Assembly: GCF_030580955.1 (NCBI RefSeq)
Contig: NZ_JAUQON010000002.1
Coordinates: 682,001 to 746,000, forward strand
Source: Hymenobacter convexus
Lineage (GTDB): Bacteria > Bacteroidota > Bacteroidia > Cytophagales > Hymenobacteraceae
Length of the DNA stretch: 64,000 nucleotides
Direction of reading: 5' to 3'
The notes beneath the pieces are model-generated. The model ran no database searches. It was not told where the DNA came from and saw nothing but the letters and a program-made list of their open reading frames with translations. The position numbers were made by a program, and so were the translations under genes. Positions 15,928 to 23,900 of this stretch are shown piece after piece (position 1 is the first letter of the stretch; each line of letters begins with the position of its first letter).

Positions 15928-18351
15928 TTAGAGGTGGCGGGCGGGCGTCGAGTTTTTTAAATAGAGCAGGGCATCAAACTCGCCGCGCAAGTCGTGCGGG
16001 CGAAAGTTGCGCGGCTGCTCCTGAATGCCGACGTCGCGAAAAAGTTGGTGCTGGAAAAGCCACGCGTTGGCCTCTTCCAGCGCCGGGCGGCGCAGGTCGA
16101 GCAGAAAGGACGTGCCAGTAGCTTGAAACCAGGCCTCGTAGGCGCCCGGGGGCGGCGCTTGGGCCGTGGCGGGGTAAAAGCTGCCCGCTCCGCCTTCGGC
16201 GGCGTAGCTGCCTTGTCCAAACGCGAAGCCCAGCGCAAAGTACCCTTTGCCAAAGCCCTGCCGCAGCCATTGGCCCATGGGGGCCTGCCGCGGCTCGCCC
16301 GCTGTGGCCACGTGCCCGTTGTGGGCCCATACCACCAGCTTGGTCGCACTGCCGGCCGCGCCGTCCTGCCGCAGCCAGGTCACGTTTTCGGCCAGGCAGG
16401 CGTCGCGGTACGGCCCGGCCAGGTCAAGCGGCAGGCGCCGGAAAGTAGCGCCCTGTTCCAGCAAGCGCAGGCAGTGCAGCTGGGTAGCCAGCTGGCGGGC
16501 ATCCGAAACCGTTGGCGCGAGCTTGGCACGGGTGTCGAGGCCGGCCCGCAGCTCGCCCACGAGGCGGCGAACGGTTTGCAGGAGTGGGTCGGTGGGCTGG
16601 TCCGGGTGGCGGCGCAAGTCGAATTCCTCCCCGCCAGGGCGGCTCATTTGGGCCACCGCCGCTGCCAGGGCTTCTAGGCGGGGCTGCACAAACTCGTCGG
16701 TGGCCCGGGCCGTTTGGCGCAGCTGCGCCAGGGCCAGCTCGGGGGCCTGCATGTCGATGCCCGCCAAAAAGAGCTTCGTGCCCCGCTGCTGGCGATAGGC
16801 ACGCATCCAGCGCACCAGGTCCAGCACTTCCTGCGTGTTCCAGACGCCCAGCGCCCGCAGCAGGCCCGCCGGGTCGCCCTCGCCGGTCTGGATGTAGGCA
16901 TTCAGGGCGGCGCAGGCCGGTTGCGGCGCTTCCAGCGCCAAGCCGGTGAACCCCTTTTGCTCTACTAGGAAGCGGAAAATCCGGCGCTTCATCCGAAAGA
17001 TGTCGCGCGAGCCGTGGGTCACTTCGCCCAGCCCCACCACCTGGGTGCTTCCCACTAGCTCCCCCAGCGGCCGGAGGTCGGTCAGGTCGGCTTCCGGGGC
17101 GGCCGGCGCCAGGGGCGTGGCCGCCTTGCGTAGCCAAGCCGTTTCGGCAGAGGTAGGCGCGGGCGCCGGAGGCAGCGGGGCCGGCACGTAGGCCCGGCCG
17201 TCAAGGGTAAACGTCAGGTTGTCGAGCAGCAAAGGAGCCGGTCCGGGCACCCGCACCCCCAACGACAGCGCTGCCAGCGCCGCATCGTCGGGCACGGGCA
17301 CGCTGAAAGAAAACGCTTCCCATGCCGCCCCCGGCGCAGCGGGCGTCGGGGCCACGGCGTGCCGCGCCACCACGTAGGTGGCCACCCGGCCCGCCCGGCC
17401 ATCGCCGCCCAGCAGTGCATAAGTAAACATCGGCGAACCCGGCAGCGCAGTCGTGTTGGTCAAAGTGCGCCACTGGCCTTTCACGGTCAGTGTCTTGCCT
17501 CTGATTTTATCGATGGGCAACGTGCCCAGGTAGGCGGCCGGCGGGGGCGAGCCCGGGCGCCCGGCGCCGGGCCGCAGGCACAGGGCCCGCCGGCCGTGCT
17601 GGGGCTGCAGGCTGTCGAGGGCCAAAGCCAGGCGCGCCGGTTCGGGGCGCGCTGCCGGGGGCGGCAGCCGTTCAAAGTCCCAGTTGGGCGTCAGCACATC
17701 TTCCGGAGCGAGGAGTAGGGCTTCGGTGTCGGGCACCGGCGCGTCGCTCAGCAGGCGGCCGTCGAGGCGTACCTGCACATCATCGAACCAAATGCGGCCA
17801 CTGCCGGCCACACGCAGCCCCAAGCCGAAAGCCGTGGCGCTGGCTTTCACCGGCAACCGCAATTCGATACGGCGCCAATCGGTCGTGGCGGCCAGCGAAT
17901 CTAGCTGGTCGACGCGCTCCAGGCCGATGCTGCCCGCCGTGGGTGGGGTGTGGGCGTAGGCATACAGCCCGGCCCGGCCCCGAAACCCACTCGTGCGCAT
18001 ACAGCCGCTCACGGTCGCAATGCGGCCGCGCACCGAGTCGATGGGGTAGGAAAAGGCGGTGTACAGGGCGGCGTAAGGCGGCTCATCGGCTGGTGCCAGG
18101 TCGAATCGCAGGCTGCCCTTGCCCTGCCGGAAAATCAAGGAATCGAAAGCCAGGGTGGTGCCGGGAAACACCTTCTGCGACCACAGCACCAGGGGGTGGC
18201 CGCTGTTGGCGCCCGGTTCCAGAGCCAGGTTGAGCCGCGCCTGGGCCATTCCGGCGGGGGCCGCTGCCAGCCAGCAGCCCAGCAGGCCCCCGCAGCGGCG
18301 AGCAGCGGCGCTTTTACTTCTCAAAAAATAAACGCCCGGCGGGGTAATCAC
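15928..18351 (-). CDS. erythromycin esterase-like protein with two N-terminal jelly-roll modules
   Basis: 807 residues from a GTG at 18351; the start is uncertain, but a hydrophobic leader (GGLLGCWLAAAPAGMAQA) suggests export. Residues about 40-225 and 235-400 are two beta-rich modules, each with IDSVRGR/IDKIRGK and a RIWFDDVQVRLDG/LLLDNLTFTLDG strand pair, resembling carbohydrate-binding jelly-rolls. Residues about 425-805 are the EreA/EreC fold: VVGLGEVTHGSRD with the E and H of the active site, FTGLALEAPQ with the third acid, and VVWAHNGHVA with the later catalytic His. All are kept, so it is probably an active hydrolase, but macrolide lactone is only one possible substrate. It heads a packed group with blaI, an M56 protease and a TlpA-like protein. 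Confidence 0.85.
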   Translation of the reverse strand: MITPPGVYFLRSKSAAARRCGGLLGCWLAAAPAGMAQARLNLALEPGANSGHPLVLWSQKVFPGTTLAFDSLIFRQGKGSLRFDLAPADEPPYAALYTAFSYPIDSVRGRIATVSGCMRTSGFRGRAGLYAYAHTPPTAGSIGLERVDQLDSLAATTDWRRIELRLPVKASATAFGLGLRVAGSGRIWFDDVQVRLDGRLLSDAPVPDTEALLLAPEDVLTPNWDFERLPPPAARPEPARLALALDSLQPQHGRRALCLRPGAGRPGSPPPAAYLGTLPIDKIRGKTLTVKGQWRTLTNTTALPGSPMFTYALLGGDGRAGRVATYVVARHAVAPTPAAPGAAWEAFSFSVPVPDDAALAALSLGVRVPGPAPLLLDNLTFTLDGRAYVPAPLPPAPAPTSAETAWLRKAATPLAPAAPEADLTDLRPLGELVGSTQVVGLGEVTHGSRDIFRMKRRIFRFLVEQKGFTGLALEAPQPACAALNAYIQTGEGDPAGLLRALGVWNTQEVLDLVRWMRAYRQQRGTKLFLAGIDMQAPELALAQLRQTARATDEFVQPRLEALAAAVAQMSRPGGEEFDLRRHPDQPTDPLLQTVRRLVGELRAGLDTRAKLAPTVSDARQLATQLHCLRLLEQGATFRRLPLDLAGPYRDACLAENVTWLRQDGAAGSATKLVVWAHNGHVATAGEPRQAPMGQWLRQGFGKGYFALGFAFGQGSYAAEGGAGSFYPATAQAPPPGAYEAWFQATGTSFLLDLRRPALEEANAWLFQHQLFRDVGIQEQPRNFRPHDLRGEFDALLYLKNSTPARHL

Positions 18352-18369
18352 GAGGTAATGGACTGCTTG

Positions 18370-18403
18370 TGCGAAATTTTCGTAATTCTACGAAAATTTC
18401 GTA
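18370..18403. promoter_or_regulatory. paired 15-bp dyads, candidate operator of the ere-blaI operon
   Basis: Two palindromes, TGCGAAATTTTCGTA (18370-18384) and TACGAAAATTTCGTA (18389-18403), centred 19 bp apart; together they form a perfect 12-bp inverted repeat around AATTCT. They lie 19-52 bases upstream of the GTG start at 18351. The TAC...GTA ends resemble the dyads bound by BlaI/MecI-family repressors. That BlaI binds here is inference. Confidence 0.65.
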
Positions 18404-18518
18404 ATAGTGGGTAATGAGTCCACCTTCGGAACAAGGAATATTTTGCCTGAATCCGCTTTGCCAGCCAAAAAAAGCCGTTTTAAACCCCCCAAAAAAATTA
18501 TTATCAGTAAGTACTCGG

Positions 18519-18956
18519 CTACGACCGCACCTTGTCCGTCTGCTGAATCTGGAGCCACCGAATGGCCGCGCCTTCGTCGTTGAAAAAGGAGATGGCGAAC
18601 GGTTTGTCGTCGTAGGCTTCGGCCGAAACATAGCCCGGCCGGCTGACGATAGATTCGTGCAGCGCCGGGCCCACCAAGTAGGCAATGTAAAGGCGGCCAT
18701 TGAGCCGGCGCGCCATTTCCGGAAAGAATTTGTTGAGCAGCCACTCAGTGGTGCTGGGGTCGTTGAGGGTGCGGCGGCGGATGTCCTGCAGCCAGAAGCG
18801 CGCCTGCTGGTCCACGGCCGCTTCGCACATCTGCTGGTACACGGCGGGCAGCTCGTGCGGGTCGGGCTGGTGGCCCCAGCGGCTCACCAGTATATCAAGG
18901 TCGGCGCGGTAAGTGAAGTCGATGAGCGGCGCGGGCAAGTCGGGATTCATAGGCAA
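18519..18956 (-). CDS. conserved hypothetical cytoplasmic protein
   Basis: 145 residues (143 if the second Met is used). No signal peptide or membrane segment. Features seen: IDFTYRADLDILVSRWG at the N-terminus, a Trp/Arg-rich middle (ARFWLQDIRRRTLNDPSTTE) and a C-terminal FNDEGAAIRWLQ. The pattern of an acidic N-terminal strand, then helix, then an AYLVGPAL strand recalls small alpha/beta domains of the STAS/SpoIIAA-like kind, but that is a guess. It is divergent from nothing obvious; the MFS gene starts beyond its start region on the same strand. The 167 bases downstream of its stop hold the ere operator dyads and an A-rich tract. Confidence 0.7.
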   Translation of the reverse strand: MPMNPDLPAPLIDFTYRADLDILVSRWGHQPDPHELPAVYQQMCEAAVDQQARFWLQDIRRRTLNDPSTTEWLLNKFFPEMARRLNGRLYIAYLVGPALHESIVSRPGYVSAEAYDDKPFAISFFNDEGAAIRWLQIQQTDKVRS

Positions 18957-19027
18957 AGGCAGGAGGCAGGAAGTGGCAAATTACGCGTTGGCGGCATCAC
19001 CTGGTTTCCCGCCGCCCGCCGTGGGCC

Positions 19028-20281
19028 TCAATGCGCCGGCACGGCAGCGGGTACAGCGCTGCTTTCCACGGGCGGGTTCCGCCGAAACGAGCGCAGCGCC
19101 AGCCCCGCGCTGGCCAGCGCCAGCACTGCCCCCAGCAAAAACGGCGCGCCCGGGAAATGCACTGGCCCGTTTTCACGGGTGAAAAACCGGAACAGGAAGG
19201 TCATCAGCAGCGGGCCCACCACGCCGGTCACGCTCATCAGGCTGGTGAGGGCGCCCTGCAACTCGCCCTGCTCGTTGGCCGGCACCTGGCCCGAAATGGT
19301 GCTTTGCAGCGCCGGCCCCGCGATGCCGCCCAGGCAGTAGGGCGCCAGAAACGCCAGCATCAGCCACCCCCGCCAGGCAAAGGCAAACAGCACAAAACCC
19401 ACCGTGTAGCACAGCAGCCCCACCACAATAGCCCGCGCCGCGCCCAGCTTCGGAATGGCCACGCGCACCAGCCCGCCCTGCACCAGCGCCGAAAATAGGC
19501 CGATGACGCCCAGCGAAATGCCCACCATCTTCTCGCCCCAGCCAAACTTAAGCTCGGTGTAAAACGTCCAGACCGACTGCACCGACGAGCCCGCTAAGTA
19601 GATGAGCACCAGCGAAGCCACCAAGCCCAGCACCGCCGGGTACTGCCGTAGCCGCAGCAGCGAGGCCACGGGGTTGGCCCGCGTCCACTCAAACGCGCGG
19701 CGTTTGGCCGGCACCAGCGACTCGGGCAGCACCAGCAGCCCGTACAGAAAGTTGCACAAGCTCAGGCCCGCTGCCACCATAAACGGCATGCGCGGGCCAA
19801 ACCCCGCCAGCAGCCCGCCTACCGCCGGCCCGATGATGAAGCCCACCCCAAACGCCAGGCCCACCATGCCGAAGTTCTGGGCCCGGTTCTCGGGCGTGCT
19901 GATATCGGCAATGTAGGCCGTGGCCGTGGTGAAGCTGGCCCCCGTGATGCCCGCCAGCACGCGCCCCACAAACAGCCAGCCCAGCGTGGGCGCGAAGCTC
20001 AGAAACACATAGTCGAGCCCCAGCCCCAGCAGCGCGGCCAGCAGCACCGGCCGCCGCCCCAGCTTGTCGCTGAGCCCGCCCATGATGGGCGCAAAGCAGA
20101 ACTGCGCCCCCGCGTAAGCAAACGTGAGCCAGCCCGAATACACCGCCGCCTGGCTCAGGCCCTCGCCCGTGAGCTGCCGGATGAGCGTGGGCATCACCGG
20201 AATGATGATGCCGAGCCCGCTGACGTCAATCAGCAGCGTAATAAAAATAAACCCAAGGGCCGGGGAGCGCTGAGATGCCAT
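19028..20281 (-). CDS. MFS transporter, TetA/TCR-like drug efflux type
   Basis: 417 residues with 12 predicted membrane spans. FIFITLLIDVSGLGIIIPVM opens the first span. GGLSDKLGRRPVLLAAL is the loop 2-3 motif A of 12-TM H+ antiporters, and FVGRVLAGITGASFTTATAY plus FGVGFIIGPAVGGLLAGFG are the motif B/C (antiporter) regions. This pattern is that of the tetracycline-resistance-like TCR/Tet group; actual substrates cannot be inferred. Upstream of the start the minus strand carries CATCTTTG, one base off the Bacteroidota -7 consensus. It sits close to the macrolide-esterase-like operon, but with no evidence of shared control. Confidence 0.9.
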   Translation of the reverse strand: MASQRSPALGFIFITLLIDVSGLGIIIPVMPTLIRQLTGEGLSQAAVYSGWLTFAYAGAQFCFAPIMGGLSDKLGRRPVLLAALLGLGLDYVFLSFAPTLGWLFVGRVLAGITGASFTTATAYIADISTPENRAQNFGMVGLAFGVGFIIGPAVGGLLAGFGPRMPFMVAAGLSLCNFLYGLLVLPESLVPAKRRAFEWTRANPVASLLRLRQYPAVLGLVASLVLIYLAGSSVQSVWTFYTELKFGWGEKMVGISLGVIGLFSALVQGGLVRVAIPKLGAARAIVVGLLCYTVGFVLFAFAWRGWLMLAFLAPYCLGGIAGPALQSTISGQVPANEQGELQGALTSLMSVTGVVGPLLMTFLFRFFTRENGPVHFPGAPFLLGAVLALASAGLALRSFRRNPPVESSAVPAAVPAH

Positions 20282-20485
20282 GGCAGAAAAACTAAATTAT
20301 ATAGCAAAGATGGTGGATTTGAGCCGACGCCTGCGGACTGGCGCGACCTTTTCCGAACTCCTTCGTTGCGCCGCGCCGGCCGGCATTTCGGCGGGCCGCT
20401 ATCCATTTGCCGGTAGTTGGCGTATGAGGCGCTAATCCGGCCCGGCCGGTTTTCATCCGAATATTTCCCTTTTGACTTTATTGCC

Positions 20486-20680
20486 ATGAATCAGAAACGC
20501 ACGTTTGGCACCATTCTCACCGTTTTAGGCATCGTCGGCATCATCATTGGCGCCCTGGCTTTCCTGGGCGTCGGCGGCATCGGCCTCAGCAAAATGAACT
20601 CCATTGTTCCGTTTGTGGTGGGCCTCATCTTCTTCGCCGCCGGCATCAACCTGGTAAAAACCACCGGCGACCGGGCCTAG
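20486..20680 (+). CDS. small two-span membrane protein
   Basis: 64 residues from the ATG at 20486. Two hydrophobic helices: FGTILTVLGIVGIIIGALAF and IVPFVVGLIFFAAGINLV, separated by a short LGVGGIGLSKMNS loop. Such proteins are common and uncharacterised in Hymenobacter-like genomes. The open frame extends upstream to 20417, but the extra residues are not hydrophobic or signal-like. It stands alone between the divergent MFS gene and the initiator tRNA. Function unknown. Confidence 0.75.
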   Translation: MNQKRTFGTILTVLGIVGIIIGALAFLGVGGIGLSKMNSIVPFVVGLIFFAAGINLVKTTGDRA

Positions 20681-20755
20681 CAAGGAAATCTCACGAAAAA
20701 TTATTCCTTGTCCGCTAATACGTTACCGGTTCTAGGTAATAATTTTAACGCCCGC

Positions 20756-20788
20756 TTGTTGCCTTCTCAGAAAATCCCCCTACTTTTG
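20756..20788 (+). promoter_or_regulatory. Bacteroidota-type promoter of the initiator tRNA gene
   Basis: TTGTTG (20756-20761), a 19-bp spacer, then TACTTTTG (20781-20788), which fits the -33 TTG / -7 TAnnTTTG consensus of Bacteroidota sigma-A. Predicted start of transcription about 20793, leaving a short leader before the tRNA. Confidence 0.8.
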
Positions 20789-20801
20789 CAGAACCAAACA
20801 G

Positions 20802-20874
<73 letters not shown>

Positions 20875-20877
20875 CCT

Positions 20878-20913
20878 AAAAGGCCGTTTCCAATCAGGAA
20901 ACGGCCTTTTTTC
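20878..20913 (+). terminator. intrinsic terminator of the tRNA gene
   Basis: AAAGGCCGTTTCC pairs with GGAAACGGCCTTT (13 bp, loop AATCA) and is followed by a T-run; four bases after the tRNA. Confidence 0.92.
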
Positions 20914-20994
20914 TTTTACAGCTGGTTTTGGTGGCAATAAATAAGAAGATTGATTGGAAGTAGCAGTAACGGCTTGCCGCTTGCCGCTTGCCGC

Positions 20995-23900
20995 TTATCG
21001 CACCACGGCTTGCTTGCTGGCCGAGCGGCCGAACTTCGTGGGGAAATAGACCAGCTCCGCCTTGGCCGGGTTGATGGTGTAGGTGCCCTTGAAGCGCGGC
21101 TGCAGGGCAATGCGGAACTGGTGCCGGCCAATGGGCAGGCGGTCAAGGAAGATGCCGGTTTGGTGGCGCAGGTACTCGCGGTGGGTTTCGAGGCCGTTGG
21201 TCGGGGCGGGGGCGCCGTAGGAGCAGCCGGCCGGGATGGGCACTTCCAGCAGCACGTAGCGGGCCTCGGCCTTCACGTCCACAGTCACGAGCAGCTCGGC
21301 GGGCTGGCCGGCGCGGAGCGTGACGCGGTTGCCGGCCTGACCCGCCAGTTGGGTCCGCACCGTGAAAGCGGCCGTGACGGGTGCCGGCGCCGGGTTCCAG
21401 TGGCTTTGGTAGGCCGTGGCGTAGAGCGGCAGCAGGCCCTCCTTACGCAGCGTGAGCGGCCCGCTACTGCCCGCCAGCTTAGTGGTGAAGGGAAACTGCG
21501 TCACGGTCTGGTTCAGGCCGCCGCTGAGCTGGGCGCGGGCAAAGGTGGCCGGGCGGCCCGCCACAAACAGGTCGGGGCCAATGGTTTCGAGGATTTGGGC
21601 GGCCTCGTAGGTACTGGTCCAGTGGCCGCCTTCGCGCAGGTTGAGCAGGCCCACGCGCAGGCGGGCCAGCTCGGCCTCGTGCCCGCCAATGGAGCGCAGC
21701 GCCCGGTAGGCCAGCAGCGTGGTGCCCACCCGGTTCCGCAGCAAATAGCCATAGTAGGTCGAAGCGTGCAGCGTATCGCCATAAAACACGCCGCCCAGCT
21801 GGGTGCTGAGCCGGTAGCGCCGCAGCGTATCGAGCTGGAAAGGCAGGCCCAATTGCTGGCGCAAGGTTACCAGCGCCAGGTAGCGGTCGAGGGGCTGGCG
21901 GCCGTTTTGCAGGCGGTCGAAGCGGGCCACGTAGGTCTTGAAATCGGCCGGCGCGCCCAGGCGGTGCAGCAGGGCCAGCAGGCGGATGAGGTCGTCGGGG
22001 GCGCGGTAGTAGCCGTAGTAGCTGGGGAGAGGGCGGCCGCGCAGCTGGGCTACCGTGGCGGCTTCGCTCAGGTGGTCGTCCAATTCGCGCAGCAGGTAGG
22101 CCTGCGTGGCCGCCCGGTCGAACACCACTTTGTAGCCGGCTTTTTCAGCATCCAGCAACGCTTCCAGCACGTGCGTAGTAGCCCACGGGCTCACCGCCGA
22201 CTCGGCCCAGGTACCCCACAGGTGTTCGGGCTTGTGCTGGCCGGCCAGCAGTTTCTTGATGAGGAAGTTAATGGCCTTGTCGCTGCGGAAGGGTAGGCTC
22301 TGCACCTCCCGGATGCGGCGCTCCAGCAGCAGCGCCTTCAGCTTGGAGGCAGCCTGCTCGTTGCAGAGGTAGGCGTAGCGCTGCAGATGGTCGATTTCCG
22401 AGAGCAGCAGCGGTAGCGCGTCGCTTTCCAGGCGCACCGTCACTTCGCCAAAAGTAGGGTTGATGGGCAGCTGAATGGTGGTATCGGCGGCCGTTAGGGT
22501 GGCGAAGGTGCCCACCCGCTCCAGGGTGCCGGCCGGCAGCACGGGCAGGCTGCGCTGCTCGCCGTCCTGGTAGCCGTTGGGTTGGGCGAGGGCGAAGCTA
22601 AGCGTGACGGAATCGAGCACTGTCGTTGAGGGCGCGGTGAAGATGAGCGTATCCAGGGCCACGGGGCTCACCAGCCGGTTTTGGGTGCGCAGCACCTGCG
22701 CGCCGGCCCGGAAGGTGGTGGCTACCTGGGCGGTGTCGAAGCCGTAGTTCAGGCTTTTGCCCAGCAGCTGGGTGCGGTCGCCGGCCACCAGGAAGCGGGG
22801 CGTGGCCAGCTCGGCCCGCAGCTGCTTGAACGATTTCAGGCGGCCGGTGGCGCGGCCCAGGCGGCCGTGGTCGTCGGAGGCCAGCACGAAGCTGTCCCAA
22901 CTGGTCACGTCGTCGGGCAGCACTACGTCGGCGCGGGCCAGGCCGTGGGCGTCGGTTTCCAGCAGCGGGTGCCACCAGGCGTAGTCGCGGAAATGGCGGC
23001 GCATGGCCAGGCGCGGGTCGGCGCCGTTGGCCACATCGTCGGCGCTGCCTTTGGTGTTGATAATCAGCGCGCCATTGGCGGCCTGGGCGCCGTAGAGACT
23101 GGCCGCCTCCGTGCCCTTTATCACGCGGATGCTGGTGATGCTGGCCGGGTCGATGTCTGATTGAAGTCCGTTAAAGGGCAGGCCGTTGAGCAGGATGAAT
23201 GGTTGATTGTTGCCGCTGATGGAAGCGGAGCCGCGAATGGTAATGCGGGCGCCGGAGCCCGGCGCGGCGCCTTCGATTTGCACGCCCGCTACTTTGCCCG
23301 CCAAGCCCCGCAACGGTGCCGCTGAAACGGTGGCTACGGCGCCGCTCATACTCCGCTTTTCCACCGCGCCGTAGCCCACCACCACCACTTCATTCAACTG
23401 TTTGCTGTCAACAGCCAGCTTTATCACCAGTGTGCTCAGCCCGCTCACCGCAACTTCCTGCGTGGCATATCCCACGCTGCTGATTCGGAGTGTGACGCGC
23501 CCATCCGGCGGCACCTGCAGCGTAAAGCTGCCATCAGCGCTGGTTGAAATACCGATGGTGCTGCCCTTAATCAGCACCGTCACACCGGGCAGGCCCTCCT
23601 CGCTGTCCTGGCCGATGACCTGGCCGCGAATAGTGCGCCAGCCGGGCTGGGGCGTGCGGGGCATTTCGACCCGGATTTCGCGGCGGGCGGGCACGCTGTC
23701 GGCCATGGTGATGTGGCCGGTTTTCGGGCGCCGCAGCCAGAGCTGCTGGTTGATACGGCGGCTGAGGCGGCCGGCCGGCACCCGGTCGGCCAGGCGGAGC
23801 TGGAAGTAGGTTTGGCCGTTGGGCTGGATGAGGACGTCCTCGGCCGGGGCCAGGCAGGAGCTGTCGGCCAGCAGCATGGCCACGCGGTAGCGGCCCGGCG

